A stretch of DNA of 37,563 nt from Tychonema litorale BBK16 (GTDB lineage: Bacteria; Cyanobacteriota; Cyanobacteriia; Cyanobacteriales; Microcoleaceae), in the NCBI RefSeq assembly GCF_021648855.1, contig NZ_JAKJHX010000044.1, forward strand, positions 1 to 37,563. Direction: 5' to 3'. A program made the position numbers and the translations under genes. The notes under the pieces are model-generated. The model saw only the letters and a program-made list of their open reading frames with translations, searched no databases and had not been told where the DNA came from. Below are positions 16,449 through 26,030 of this stretch, one piece after another (within the stretch, counting starts at the first letter, position 1; each line of letters begins with the position of its first letter).

Positions 16449-17327
16449 TTATTTGAATGTTTCCGCGTAGGGAGATTGATGCAAATATGCTTTGTCGGCA
16501 GAACCGAAAAGTTTTAGTTTGTCGGAAATGACCGATCGCATTGCATCGATCGCTTTTGCCATCACTTCCAACAAATCTGGATCTGACAAGGAACTGCTAG
16601 TTTTTAACACGTCCATATAAGCTTCGCGCACTTCCGTATTAACATTAAATTTAGATACACCTAATTTAATCGATTGACTAATCATTGATTCCGGCAAACC
16701 GCTAGCACCATGTAACACTAATGGCACTGAAACTGAAGCCCGGATTTTTGCTAAACGCGGAAAATCAAGTTTCGGTTCGCTCAAGTATTTGCCATGAACA
16801 TTGCCAATTGTCACTGCCAAAAAATCTACTTTAGTTTCTTGAATAAACTCTATAGCTTCCACAGGATCGGTCATTTTTGCCGCCTTTTCTTCGATGGTCA
16901 AACCGTCTTCAGTACCGCTAATTCTGCCGATTTCTGCTTCAACTACTGCGCCGTTAGTGTGGGACAATTTGGTCATTTCACGGGTAAATATGAGGTTTTC
17001 TGCATAGGGCAAAGGAGAACCATCTGCCATAATTGATTTGATGCCGGCGCTGAGGGCTAGATGAATGTCTTTTTCTGAGGTGCTGTGATCTAAGTGTACT
17101 GCGATCGGTACTGAAGATTGACGGGCTGCTTCCATGCAAAGTGCCACTAAAGGTGATTTTCCGTATTTAAGAGCACTCGGATGAAGTTGCAGCATAGCTG
17201 GACTTTTAAGCGCTTCAGCGGCATCAATGACCGCTTTTACTCCTTCGAGGTTGTAAACGTTAAAAGCGCCGATCGCATAGGAGTTTCTTCGGGCAGTTTC
17301 CAGCAATTCGCTAGTTGATGTCAGCAT
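16449..17327 (-). CDS. Class II (zinc) ketose-bisphosphate aldolase
   Basis: A metal-dependent aldolase of the fructose/tagatose-bisphosphate family. The 292-residue protein keeps the class II signatures: YAIGAFNVYNLEGVKAVIDA, the catalytic Asp80 and zinc His81 in AVHLDHS, a second zinc His178 in IGNVHGKY, and a third zinc His206 in LVLHGASGLPE. The phosphate-binding end (GVSKFNVNTEVREAYMD) is also typical. The loop after SIMADG reads SPLPYAEN, close to the GatY/KbaY type (family form SHFPFAEN), so a substrate other than fructose-1,6-bisphosphate is possible. Its length is near that of GatY (about 285) and shorter than the main cyanobacterial FbaA (about 360). It stands alone, with palindrome A upstream. 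Substrate is undecided. Confidence 0.88.
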   Translation of the reverse strand: MLTSTSELLETARRNSYAIGAFNVYNLEGVKAVIDAAEALKSPAMLQLHPSALKYGKSPLVALCMEAARQSSVPIAVHLDHSTSEKDIHLALSAGIKSIMADGSPLPYAENLIFTREMTKLSHTNGAVVEAEIGRISGTEDGLTIEEKAAKMTDPVEAIEFIQETKVDFLAVTIGNVHGKYLSEPKLDFPRLAKIRASVSVPLVLHGASGLPESMISQSIKLGVSKFNVNTEVREAYMDVLKTSSSLSDPDLLEVMAKAIDAMRSVISDKLKLFGSADKAYLHQSPYAETFK

Positions 17328-17372
17328 ATATAGCCTTTCTCAGTAATATAAAGTGCGAACAGGGCATTGGGC

Positions 17373-17509
17373 ATTGGAGTTATATCAAATCCGGTAGCAT
17401 CGGAATTATTAATATTACTCACAGCCAGGACACGGCACTGCCGTGTCCCTACAATTAACTATGGTAGGGAGACGGCAGTGCCGTGTCCTCTATATCACTC
17501 CGGTACTCA
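17373..17509. repeat. Dispersed palindrome A, copy 3
   Basis: A full-length copy. The outer left arm ATATCAAATCCGGTAGCATC is answered by TCTATATCACTCCGGTACTC at the right. The inner arms are CAGGACACGGCACTGCCGTG and GTAGGGAGACGGCAGTGCCG, around ATTAACTAT. It lies between the divergent-looking aldolase promoter region and the 3' end of cysH. Confidence 0.88.
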
Positions 17510-17517
17510 AAAATTCA

Positions 17518-18252
17518 CTATTTTTGTGCGTTTCCAGCGTGCAAACCGCACTCTTTTAATGTGGATTCTTCCCACCACCAACGACCTTCGCGTTCGTGTT
17601 GATTGGGTAATACTGCTTTAGTACAAGGTTCACAACCAATGCTCACAAAACCGCGTTCATGCAGCTTATTATAAGGCACACCCAAAGCTCGAATGTAATC
17701 CCAAACCTCTGCGGAAGACCAGTTTGCTAAGGGGTTGAATTTAATTAATTCATGGTCTGGAGTGGAGAATGCACTATCAGATTCAATGACCGGAATATGA
17801 TTGCGGGTGCTGGGACTTTGGTCTTTGCGTTGGCCGGTAATCCACGCATCTAAAGTGTTAAGTTTGCGACGCAATGGCTTGACTTTTCGTACACCACAAC
17901 ATTCTTTGTGACCGTCTTCATAAAAGCTAAACAATCCCTTTTCATCTACTAAGGCTTGTACTGCTGCGGCTTCGGGAAACATTACTTCTATTTTAATGCC
18001 GTAATGTTTTCTGACTTCTTCTAAAAACTGATAGGTTTCGGAGTGCAAGCGTCCGGTATCTAGGGTGAAAACGCGGAAGTCTTTGGTGATTTTTGAAGCC
18101 ATATCGATCAGCACTACATCTTCGGCACCGCTGAAGGAAATTGAAATATTATCAAAAGTTTCTAGGGCGAATTTAAGAATATCTCGCGGTGTTTTTTCGC
18201 TGTACTCTGCTTCTAGGGCGACAATATTTAGATTGGTCTCGATAGCAACCAT
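17518..18252 (-). CDS. cysH: Phosphoadenylyl/adenylyl-sulfate reductase
   Basis: CysH reduces activated sulfate (APS or PAPS) to sulfite with thioredoxin in assimilatory sulfate reduction. The 244-residue protein has the PP-loop start [17 protein letters not shown], the [14 protein letters not shown] segment, and the C-terminal catalytic Cys235 in KECGLH. It also keeps the four iron-sulfur cysteines as Cys118-Cys119 ([12 protein letters not shown]) and Cys207-x2-Cys210 (IGCEPCT), so it belongs to the 4Fe-4S form that usually accepts APS, and not to the clusterless E. coli type. The ATG at 18252 gives a normal length. Palindrome A copies flank it on both sides, at 17373-17509 and 18319-18420, so the gene sits between two related elements. 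No other cys gene is near. Confidence 0.96.
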   Translation of the reverse strand: MVAIETNLNIVALEAEYSEKTPRDILKFALETFDNISISFSGAEDVVLIDMASKITKDFRVFTLDTGRLHSETYQFLEEVRKHYGIKIEVMFPEAAAVQALVDEKGLFSFYEDGHKECCGVRKVKPLRRKLNTLDAWITGQRKDQSPSTRNHIPVIESDSAFSTPDHELIKFNPLANWSSAEVWDYIRALGVPYNKLHERGFVSIGCEPCTKAVLPNQHEREGRWWWEESTLKECGLHAGNAQK

Positions 18253-18318
18253 AGTTTCGTGTTCTCCGCGATCTTTTTTCTATAACCTTGGATTATAACC
18301 CAATACGGTTCAGAAATT

Positions 18319-18420
18319 AGGACACGGCTCTTGGAGTGTCCCTACAGTATTATTGGCGGTAGGGACACTCCAAGAGCCGTGTCCTCTATATCATGTCTGA
18401 GTGCAACCGGAATTGATATG
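18319..18420. repeat. Dispersed palindrome A, copy 4 (variant arms)
   Basis: The left arm GGACACGGCTCTTGGAGTGT (then CCCTAC) and right arm GTAGGGACACTCCAAGAGCC (then GTGTCC) are perfectly complementary over 26 bases, around TATTATTGGCG-type interior. The centre CTCTTGGA replaces the usual CACTGCCG of the other copies, on both arms. The right outer part (TCTATATCATG ... GCAACCGGAATTGATAT) is retained. Confidence 0.9.
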
Positions 18421-18534
18421 AGTTATGTTGTATTTGCATTGGGATAAATTTATCCGTCCAGCGCTAAACTCTAAGAGGTTGTCGCTGAGCATAAAGCTGA
18501 TCTACCGTCAACAATAGTCAGGAAGTGTGGAATT

Positions 18535-18900
18535 ATGTCAAAAATATTAGTAGTAGATGATGTTCCCAGCGAACTAGAAATCATTTGTCGTATCCTTCTA
18601 GATGTGGGACTGGAAGTGATCCGGGCCGGAGATGGCGAAGAAGCGATCGCCCGTATTCAAGACAAATCGCCGGATCTCGTCGTTTTAGATGTAGTTATGC
18701 CGCGAATGAACGGATTTGAAGTGATTCGAGAATTGCGGGGCGATCGCAAAACCGCACATTTGCCCGTAGTATTTTGTACTCACAAAAACACCGATATCGA
18801 TAAAGCTTGGGGCACTGATTTAGGGGCTGATGCTTACCTTACCAAACCCTTTGAAGCTGAGCAACTTGTGAATATTGTACAGCGTTTGCTATCAGTATAA
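18535..18900 (+). CDS. Single-domain response regulator (CheY/PilH-like)
   Basis: A 121-residue stand-alone receiver domain that accepts phosphate from a histidine kinase. Expected residues are present: acidic pair DD at 8-9 (ILVVDDVPS), phosphorylated Asp52 in LVVLDVVMPRMNGFEV, Thr in VVFCTHKNT, and Lys in YLTKPFE. There is no output domain. It opens a run of plus-strand chemosensory genes (CheW, methyl-accepting protein, then hybrid CheA and another CheW after an interruption), in the same order as cyanobacterial Tax/Pil operons, where the receiver is called PilH/PixH-like. The kinase at 28055 is its likely phosphate source. Start ATG at 18535. Confidence 0.92.
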   Translation: MSKILVVDDVPSELEIICRILLDVGLEVIRAGDGEEAIARIQDKSPDLVVLDVVMPRMNGFEVIRELRGDRKTAHLPVVFCTHKNTDIDKAWGTDLGADAYLTKPFEAEQLVNIVQRLLSV

Positions 18901-19058
18901 ACTCAATATCAAAGGGAGATATTGTCCATAGGTAGAGATAAATGGTGGCATTTTGTTAATGGCGATTTTCTCTCGAAAGGGCTGCGCTAACGGCAAAGGG
19001 GAAACCGATCAAAGAAAATTCTATTATTTTAAGCTACACTAGAAATTAAAAATAAGCT

Positions 19059-19559
19059 ATGGAAAAACCCGCTCCCCTGGCAGCTCTTAGTCAGACAAGT
19101 GGAACAAGGCAATTTCTCGTCTTCGCTCAAGGAGACAGTCTGTTTGGCGTAGAGTTAGAAGCAGTGCGGGAAGTGCTTTCCCTGAAAGAACAACCCATTT
19201 CGCCGGTGCCGAACACTCAGCCATTTTTGCTGGGATTGACCAACTTGCGGGGTGAAATTTTAGCAGCAGCAGACTTCGGTTGCTTCACAGGTATCGCGCC
19301 TGTTGACATTCACCATCCCAGCAGTCGCATCTTAGTGGTGGAAGCGCCAGATCCGCGAGATGTCAGACTGTCTAAAATGCGGATTGGGTTAGCTGTCTCC
19401 GGCGTTGAAGGAGTTTTACCTCTCAATCCCGATCGCACTGTTTCGGCAGTAGATGTCAGTCCCGACCTCGCGCCATTTTTAAAAGGTTTGTACAATTGTG
19501 ATGGACGCTTACTGATGATTGTTGATATAGAAGCGATCGCCCATTCCGAACGTTGGTAA
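19059..19559 (+). CDS. CheW-like coupling protein (PilI type)
   Basis: A 166-residue CheW-domain protein that would connect the receptor encoded next to the CheA kinase. The domain spans most of the protein: QFLVFAQGDSLFGVELEAVREVL, then ISPVPNTQPFLLGLTNLRGEILAAADFG (the conserved N-x-R-G-x-I/L), and APFLKGLYNCDGRLLMIVDIEAI at the end. The insert HPSSRILVVEAPDPRD is usual for cyanobacterial PilI-like members. ATG at 19059. It is separated from the receiver gene by 158 bases and from the methyl-accepting gene by 123 bases filled with tandem repeats, which may weaken co-transcription. CheW is certain; which kinase it serves is inferred from position. Confidence 0.92.
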   Translation: MEKPAPLAALSQTSGTRQFLVFAQGDSLFGVELEAVREVLSLKEQPISPVPNTQPFLLGLTNLRGEILAAADFGCFTGIAPVDIHHPSSRILVVEAPDPRDVRLSKMRIGLAVSGVEGVLPLNPDRTVSAVDVSPDLAPFLKGLYNCDGRLLMIVDIEAIAHSERW

Positions 19560-19561
19560 AT

Positions 19562-19682
19562 TGTTAAGTGTTGACTGTTAAGTGTTGACTGTTAAGTGTT
19601 GACTGTTAAGTGTTGACTGTTGACAATTTACCACTAACAATTTACCACTAACAAATAACTAATAACCAATAACCACTAACTT
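19562..19682. repeat. Tandem 14-base and heptamer repeats before the MCP gene
   Basis: Four copies of TGTTAAGTGTTGAC (two linked heptamers) run from about 19562 to 19620, followed by AATTTACCACTAAC twice and then AACAAAT/AACTAAT/AACCAAT heptamers up to the ATG at 19683. A canonical ribosome-binding site is not present. Confidence 0.9.
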
Positions 19683-22600
19683 ATGACACTTATCTATGAC
19701 TTTCTAGCAACAACTTTCACCCTAACATTACCTGATATCTCCCAACCGCTGCTGATTGGGGTAGCGAATTCTATCGTTTCTTTCTGTTACTTTGCGATCG
19801 CCTCACTGATTACCTTGGGCTTGTGGCGCAGTCGCCAATTCGGTTTCGACACCTTCGCCACAGTCACAGCATTTATATTTTGGAGTTGTGCCTTTGGGCA
19901 CAGCGGTCACGCCGCAGAACACTTAGGATTGCCGCATTCCCCTGTTTTGCAAACTATTTCCGATTGGATTACTGTAATTCCGGCGATCGCCTTTTTAAGC
20001 CTCTCCAACCGCTACAGCTTATTAGTAGGTTCTACCCAAATTCTTCAAGCCAAAAAAGATACAGAACAAGCACTTAGCGAAACTACCCAGCGGTTCCAGG
20101 CAATTTTCGATCACGCTTTTCAATTGATCGTGCTCTTAGAACCAGACGGTACTCTAATCGAAGCCAATCAAGCAACACTGGATTTGGGCAATTACCAGGC
20201 ATCAGAGCTGCTGGGGCGGAAGTTTTGGGATGTACCTTGGTGGGCCTTATCGACAACTAGCCAGCAGGATTTAAAAACGAACATTAAACAAGTATCCGCA
20301 GGCAAATTTGTCCGATCAGAATACGAAATTACCGGAGTCAATGACCAGTTAATCTTAATCGATATATCGTTTAAGCCACTATTAAATGAAACGGGGGAAG
20401 TATTTCAAATTCTTGCCGAAGGTCGTGATATTACTTTGCGAAAACAGGCCGAAGCGGAGTTGCAAAAGCTCACAGCAGAACTTGAGAACCGAGTGAATCA
20501 AAGAACTGAGCAAATCCTAGAAACCAATGCACTATTGGAACAAGAAATTCGCGATCGCAAACAAACTGCAATCGAAAATAAAAGATTAATTTCAATCGTC
20601 GAAAATAGCTCTGATTTTATCGGCGTAGCAACAATGGAGGGACAGTCAACATACCTGAATCCTGCTGGCATGAAGCTAAACGGACTCAAAAATCTCGAAC
20701 AAGTCAGAAGCATCAGTATATTGGAAGCCTTCTCCGAGGAAGACGCGAAAATATTGACAGAAGAGATTATTCCTGCTGTCATGCGAGATGGCTTGTGGGA
20801 TGGCGAATTCCGGTTAAGACACTTTCAAACCGGCGAAATTATTCCCGTTGACTTTACCTTATTTACCCTCAAAGACCCAGAAACAGGCGAGCCTATTGGT
20901 TTAGCAACTGTAACGCGCGACATTCGCGATCGCAAACGGGCAGAAGAAATGTTGCGCGATCGGGAAAGACTATTCCGAGCCATTTTTGACCAATCGTTCC
21001 AATTCATGGGGCTACTCAAACCAGACGGCACTGTTTTAGAAATCAACCAAACAGCCCTAGCCGCAGCCGGGGTGGGAATAGAAGAAATAGTAGGTATCCC
21101 GTTTTGGGAAACTCTCTGGTGGCAGATTTCCCCAGAAGCTAAGCAAAAGGTGCGTGAGGCGATCGCCTTAGCCGCCACCGGCGAGGTAGTCCGCTACGAA
21201 GCAGACGTGCTAGTTGCAGGCGGTGCAGTCGTCACCGTTGACTTCTCCCTCAAGCCGATCAAAGACGATGACGGCAAAGTGATCCTGCTGATTCCCGAAG
21301 GCCGCGATATCGGCGATCGCAAAATCCTAGAACGAGAACTCAAGGTGCGACAAGCCCGCTTTGACGCCTTTTTCGCCGCAGCACCAGCGGGAATGTTTAT
21401 CACCGACGACCAAATGCGGTTCGTACAGTTCAACCAGAGACTCTCCGAACTCGGTGGCCAGCCAGTTTCAACATATATTGGCAAAACAGTATGGGAATCT
21501 GAACCACTAATGGCACCGACGATCGGACCACTGTACGAGCGGGTTCTGAGTAACAATGAAGCGATTTTAAACATCGAACTATGCCATCCAACTAGCGCAC
21601 AGCCAGATGTGATGCGGGATTGGCTATCGTCTTACTTTCCGCTACCGGGAGAAGATGGCAAGCCGATCGGGATTGGAGCTTTCGTATTGGAAGTGACCGA
21701 TCGCAAAAATCTAGAACGAGAACTCGCCTTACGTCAAACCCGCTTTGACGCATTTTTCGCTGCCGCCCCAGCCTCAATGTTTATCTTTGACGACCAATTG
21801 CGGTTCGTGCAAGTCAACGAGCAATTAGCCGAAACCACCGGGCCCTCAGTTGCCGAACACCTCGGTAAAACGGTAAAGGAAGTGATACCCGAAATGGTTC
21901 ATACCCTACAGCCGATGTTGGAGGAGATTCTTGCCACCAATCAACCCTTTTTAAACATCGAAGTTTCGGGAACAACTCTCAGTCAACCGGGCGTACTGCG
22001 ATATTGGCTAGCCTCTTATTTTCCTTTGCCAGGAGAAGATGGTCAGCCGATCGGTGTCGGCGGAGTGGCAGTAGAAATTAGCGATCGCAAACAAGCAATT
22101 ACTAAATTAGAAGAAACAACCACCCAGTTAGCCCGTTCCGAATCCGAATTTAGACAACAAACCAATCTCTTACAACTGTTAATTAATAGCATTGGTGAAG
22201 GCGTAGTTGCGGCTGACGAAAAAGGCAATTTTGTCCTGTTCAATCCCGCCGCAGAAAACATCTTTGGCTTAGGTGCAACAGACACTCTTCCCAGCGAGTG
22301 GACAGCAAAATATGGTTTATTTTTACCCGATGCAGTCACTCCCTATCCCCCAGCAGAAATCCCTTTAACACGGGCAATTCGAGGAGAATCAGTTGACGAC
22401 ACAGAAGTTTTCACCAGGCACGCAGGTGCGCCGGAAGGCTTGTGGGTAAAAATTAACGGCAGGCCGCTCAAAGATGAAACTGGCGCGATCAAAGGTGGCG
22501 TAGTTATCTGTCGCAACGTGACCGAAGAAAGAGCATCACAACAGCAAATGCAGCAATTAGCAGAGATGCAGGAACGCTTGCTACAAGAACTCAAAACCCG

Positions 22601-23978
22601 GCAAAATGCCCTGGATGAAGCTGCAATTGTCAGCGAAACAGACCTCAAAGGAATAATTACCTATGTCAACGCAAGATTCACTAAAGTATCTGGTTACACC
22701 TTTGAAGAACTTCTCAACCGCGACCACCGCATCATCAATTCTGGATATCATCCTAAATCATTCTTCCAAGAAATGTGGTTAACAATTACTCGCGGTTTAG
22801 TGTGGAAGGGCGAACTTAAAAATAGGCGTAAAGATGGCTCTTTTTATTGGGTTGATTCGACCATCGCCCCGATCTTTGATACCAGCGGCAAAATCGTTAA
22901 ATATATCGCCATCCGCTTTGACATCACCGAACGCAAAGAAGCCGAAGAAGGACTCGAAAAATTTGCAGCAGAACGCAAAGCAGAAGCTGATTCAATGACA
23001 CAGCAAGTCCTCAAATTATTGGGAGAAATCAAAGGCGCTGCTCAAGGTGATTTAACCGTTAGGGCTGAAGTTACTAATGATGTTTTAGGTGCTGTCGCCG
23101 ACTCATTCAACTTCCTGATTGGTTCCCTCCGAAAAGTAGTAACTGGAATTCAAACCCTAGCAGAATTGGTGACATCTGCCACCGATGAGTCAATTACAAA
23201 TACCAGCCAACTTACCGAACAAGCAGAAATTCAAGCAGTCAAAATATCTGCAATTATGCGAGAAATCGATCGCATAGTTAACTCAATTCGCGACGTGCGA
23301 GATGTCTCAGTGCGGGCTGAAACAGTCGCCCAGCAGTCTTCTCACACCGCTGAAGCTGGCGGTATGGCGGTCGATCGCGCTGTCGAAGGTATTAACGAGC
23401 TCCGATTGACGATCGCCTCAACCTCCAAAATGATGAAACGTTTGGGCGAATCTTCCCAACAAATCGGCAAAATCGTCACATCAATTTCGCAACTTGCCTC
23501 TCAAACTAACTTATTAGCCCTGAATGCTACCATTGAAGCAGCCCGCGCGGGCGAACAAGGTTTGGGCTTTGCGGTTGTTGCGGAAGAAGTGCGAAAATTA
23601 GCAGAAAGATCCGCCGGCGCGACTGAGGAAATCTCGGAAATTGTCGGTACAATTCAAGAAGAAATCAGCCGTGTGATGAAGGCAATGGAATCAGGAACAT
23701 TGGAGGTAGTGGAAGGTACTAAACTCGCCAGTGAAGCCAAAACTCACCTGAATGCGATCATTGAAGTTAGCCGAGAAATGAATGCTTTAGTGCAAAATAT
23801 TACTCGCGCCTCGGCTAAGCAAACTATTTCGGCTGAGGAGATTTCTAATAGTATGCAGCAGGTGAATGAGATTGCGAATACAACTGCTCAAAAAGGTTCG
23901 GATGTCAAAGCATCTTTGGATGATTTGTCTGGTTCTGTTAGCAAATTGCAAAAGTCTGTGGCGAATTTCCGTTCGTAA
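19683..23978 (+). CDS. Multi-PAS methyl-accepting chemotaxis protein
   Basis: A 1431-residue chemoreceptor. Three membrane helices occupy residues about 22-50, 56-72 and 88-115, then a short coiled coil. Seven PAS domains follow: about 135-255, 297-420, 424-545, 556-680, 684-808, 829-950 and 973-1088 (the last Aer-like: [20 protein letters not shown]). A HAMP-like segment ([22 protein letters not shown], about 1112-1160) leads to the signalling domain with hairpin tip [36 protein letters not shown] (read as two motif halves, around 1274). PAS 4 and 5 begin [18 protein letters not shown] and [18 protein letters not shown] and look like a recent duplication. The membrane part has Cys69-x3-His73 and Tyr36 at the spacing of plant ethylene receptors, with Asn29 where they have Asp25. 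The ligand is unknown. It is the PilJ-like member of this cluster. Confidence 0.93.
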   Translation: MTLIYDFLATTFTLTLPDISQPLLIGVANSIVSFCYFAIASLITLGLWRSRQFGFDTFATVTAFIFWSCAFGHSGHAAEHLGLPHSPVLQTISDWITVIPAIAFLSLSNRYSLLVGSTQILQAKKDTEQALSETTQRFQAIFDHAFQLIVLLEPDGTLIEANQATLDLGNYQASELLGRKFWDVPWWALSTTSQQDLKTNIKQVSAGKFVRSEYEITGVNDQLILIDISFKPLLNETGEVFQILAEGRDITLRKQAEAELQKLTAELENRVNQRTEQILETNALLEQEIRDRKQTAIENKRLISIVENSSDFIGVATMEGQSTYLNPAGMKLNGLKNLEQVRSISILEAFSEEDAKILTEEIIPAVMRDGLWDGEFRLRHFQTGEIIPVDFTLFTLKDPETGEPIGLATVTRDIRDRKRAEEMLRDRERLFRAIFDQSFQFMGLLKPDGTVLEINQTALAAAGVGIEEIVGIPFWETLWWQISPEAKQKVREAIALAATGEVVRYEADVLVAGGAVVTVDFSLKPIKDDDGKVILLIPEGRDIGDRKILERELKVRQARFDAFFAAAPAGMFITDDQMRFVQFNQRLSELGGQPVSTYIGKTVWESEPLMAPTIGPLYERVLSNNEAILNIELCHPTSAQPDVMRDWLSSYFPLPGEDGKPIGIGAFVLEVTDRKNLERELALRQTRFDAFFAAAPASMFIFDDQLRFVQVNEQLAETTGPSVAEHLGKTVKEVIPEMVHTLQPMLEEILATNQPFLNIEVSGTTLSQPGVLRYWLASYFPLPGEDGQPIGVGGVAVEISDRKQAITKLEETTTQLARSESEFRQQTNLLQLLINSIGEGVVAADEKGNFVLFNPAAENIFGLGATDTLPSEWTAKYGLFLPDAVTPYPPAEIPLTRAIRGESVDDTEVFTRHAGAPEGLWVKINGRPLKDETGAIKGGVVICRNVTEERASQQQMQQLAEMQERLLQELKTRQNALDEAAIVSETDLKGIITYVNARFTKVSGYTFEELLNRDHRIINSGYHPKSFFQEMWLTITRGLVWKGELKNRRKDGSFYWVDSTIAPIFDTSGKIVKYIAIRFDITERKEAEEGLEKFAAERKAEADSMTQQVLKLLGEIKGAAQGDLTVRAEVTNDVLGAVADSFNFLIGSLRKVVTGIQTLAELVTSATDESITNTSQLTEQAEIQAVKISAIMREIDRIVNSIRDVRDVSVRAETVAQQSSHTAEAGGMAVDRAVEGINELRLTIASTSKMMKRLGESSQQIGKIVTSISQLASQTNLLALNATIEAARAGEQGLGFAVVAEEVRKLAERSAGATEEISEIVGTIQEEISRVMKAMESGTLEVVEGTKLASEAKTHLNAIIEVSREMNALVQNITRASAKQTISAEEISNSMQQVNEIANTTAQKGSDVKASLDDLSGSVSKLQKSVANFRS

Positions 23979-23993
23979 TCTGGGTATTGTCGC

Positions 23994-24039
23994 AGCGTGC
24001 CATCGATGAATGGTACGCTGAGGCTAATCTATTTTTTTT
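23994..24039 (+). terminator. Terminator after the MCP gene
   Basis: AGCGTGCCAT and ATGGTACGCT pair around CGATGA with one G-T pair. A run of eight T residues follows eleven bases after the stem. It begins 16 bases after the MCP stop codon and suggests that the first half of the chemosensory cluster ends here. Confidence 0.7.
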
Positions 24040-24140
24040 CGGCGATTTATTCTATTTTTCGTGCAGGATGTCAGTATTGACTTCCTCTAGATCTAGAACA
24101 ATTTATAATTCTCAAGATTGCACACATTATTTTTAATGAA

Positions 24141-26030
24141 TTATTTGGCTTCTAGTTCTTTTAACTTGCGCTGGGCAAACTCTTTTACCTGCGGAGTTTG
24201 GGCAAGGGCTAAAGCTTGGCGATAGCTTTCAATTGCTTTTACTTTGTCGCCTTTTTGCTCATAAGCAATGCCGCGATTGTTGAAAGCATCTGCATATTTG
24301 GGATTGAGTTTGATGGCTCGATCATAATCGGCGATTGCGCGGTCGTATTCCCCTTTTTTGTTGTAAGCATTGCCACGATTGTTCAAAGCTTCTGCATCTT
24401 TGGGATTGAGTTTGATGGCTTGGTTATAATCGGCGATTGCGCGGTCGTATTCCCCTTTATCGTCGTAAGCATTGCCACGATTGTAGAAAACTTGTGCTAA
24501 TTTGGGATTGAGTTTGATGGCTTGGTTGTAATCGGCGATCTCGCGGTCGTATTCCCCTTTATTGCCGTAAACATTGCCACGATTGTAGAAAGCTTCTGCA
24601 TATTTGGGATTGAGTTTGATGGCTCGATCGAAATCGGCGATCGCGCGGTCATATTCGCCTTTTTTGTTGTAATTAACACCGCGATTGTTGAAAACTTGTG
24701 CTAATTTGGGATTGAGTAGGATGGCTCGATTGAAATCGGCGATCGCTCGGTCATATTCGCTTTTATTGTCGTAAGCAAGACCGCGATTGTTGAAAGCTTC
24801 TGCATATTTGGGATTGAGTTTGATGGCTAGATCGAAATCGGCGATCGCTCGGTCGTATTGCCCTTTTTTGACGTAAGCATTGCCACGACTGTAGAAGGCA
24901 TCTGCTTCTTTGGGATTGAGTTTGATGGCTGAGTTGAAATCGGCGATCGCCCCGTCGTATTCCCCTTTATTATTGTAAGTAACGCCGCGATTGTAGAAAG
25001 CTTCTGCATATTTGGGATTGAGTAGGATGGCTTGGTTGAAATCGGAGATCGCGCGGTCATATTCGCCTTTTTTGCCGTAAGCAATGCCACGACTGTCAAA
25101 AAATTGTGCTAATTTGGGATTGAGTTGGATGGCTTGATTGAAATCGGCGATCGCCCCGTCGTATTCGCCTTTTTTGTAGTAAGCAACGCCGCGATTGTTG
25201 AAAGCTTCTGCTAATTTCGGATTGAGTAGGATGGCTTGATTGTAATCGGCGATCGCGCGGTCGTATTCCCCTTTTTCGCGGTAAGTAACGCCGCGATAGA
25301 AATAGATAGCGGCTGGGTCAAGTGCAGCTTTATTTGGTTTAGCCTCTGAAAGGGCAGTTGTTAGTTGCGCGATCGCTTTATCCCAATCATCTGCTACATA
25401 ACTGGATACCCCCACCGCCACCAGCGTTAAATATTTCAGTTCCTCCGCTAAATCGACTTGCATCTCGAAGCGTTCCAGGGAAGCCACCGCCTTTATGCGA
25501 GGCTCTCCCTGAGTTTGCTTGCTTAAATCGAGATAATCCTTCGCAGCCGACAGCATCTCAAAATTCACGCTAACTATTACCTTCTCCTGCGTCTTGTGGT
25601 AGCGACCCCAAATCACAATATCGGCATTTTGTGCCTTGCCCAATTCCCGCACCTTGTCTTTGTCTTCTTGAGTAATCACCTGCTTGAGCGGTACTATTTT
25701 CAAAGTTTGAGAATTTCCCGCGGCCTCCTGCAACTTCTGCAAAATCGTTTCCGTCACGCCATAATTTACCGGATCTGGCCCTTGAAACTCTGCCACCAAT
25801 ACCTTTACGATTTTGGTTTGTTGTTCGCACTTTTGTATCAGACAAAGAGGCGATAATTGAGGTTGTAGAAAATGCAAACCTACACTACCACCACCGAAAC
25901 CCAATAGCCCGATCGTCCCTACAATTAGCCAAACCCGCTTTTTTGGCTTTGGCTGAGTCAAATTCTCCCCCGTCGTTTCGGGCGATTCGTCGGGCGGCGT
26001 TACTTTTTTAGCTTGTCCGCCACCTGACAA
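24141..26030 (-). CDS. Membrane-anchored protein with eleven TPR units
   Basis: A 629-residue protein. Residues 1-30 are polar, about 32-52 form one membrane helix (VWLIVGTIGLLGFGGGSVGL), then a region of about 110 residues (IVKVLVAEFQGPDPVNYGVT ... ADIVIWGRYHKTQEKVIVSV) resembling a small alpha/beta domain as in TolB-N or FlgO-like proteins. The C-terminal 375 residues hold eleven 34-residue tetratricopeptide units of consensus AEAFNNRGNAYxxKGEYDRA then IADYNQAIKLNPKY. The units are nearly identical at DNA level (102-base period), so the tract is likely to expand and contract. TPR tracts mediate protein binding; no partner is evident. It overlaps the upstream gene by 31 bases in a different frame, so the two are coupled. 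Confidence 0.88.
   Translation of the reverse strand: MSGGGQAKKVTPPDESPETTGENLTQPKPKKRVWLIVGTIGLLGFGGGSVGLHFLQPQLSPLCLIQKCEQQTKIVKVLVAEFQGPDPVNYGVTETILQKLQEAAGNSQTLKIVPLKQVITQEDKDKVRELGKAQNADIVIWGRYHKTQEKVIVSVNFEMLSAAKDYLDLSKQTQGEPRIKAVASLERFEMQVDLAEELKYLTLVAVGVSSYVADDWDKAIAQLTTALSEAKPNKAALDPAAIYFYRGVTYREKGEYDRAIADYNQAILLNPKLAEAFNNRGVAYYKKGEYDGAIADFNQAIQLNPKLAQFFDSRGIAYGKKGEYDRAISDFNQAILLNPKYAEAFYNRGVTYNNKGEYDGAIADFNSAIKLNPKEADAFYSRGNAYVKKGQYDRAIADFDLAIKLNPKYAEAFNNRGLAYDNKSEYDRAIADFNRAILLNPKLAQVFNNRGVNYNKKGEYDRAIADFDRAIKLNPKYAEAFYNRGNVYGNKGEYDREIADYNQAIKLNPKLAQVFYNRGNAYDDKGEYDRAIADYNQAIKLNPKDAEALNNRGNAYNKKGEYDRAIADYDRAIKLNPKYADAFNNRGIAYEQKGDKVKAIESYRQALALAQTPQVKEFAQRKLKELEAK
24185..25310. repeat. 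102-base TPR-encoding direct repeats
   Basis: Ten to eleven near-identical 102-base units encode the TPR tract. Each has a segment coding AIADF/AIADY at the same place; about six of them contain the intact HIP1 octamer GCGATCGC there and the others have one-base variants (GCGATTGC, GCGATCTC). Confidence 0.9.

Noticed and set aside
19562..19682. The repeated 14-base units as a CRISPR array
   Set aside because: The units are directly adjacent without unique spacers, so this is a tandem array.
24216..25099. Repeated open frames opposite and beside the TPR tract
   Set aside because: They are periodic by-products of the 102-base repeats and not separate genes.
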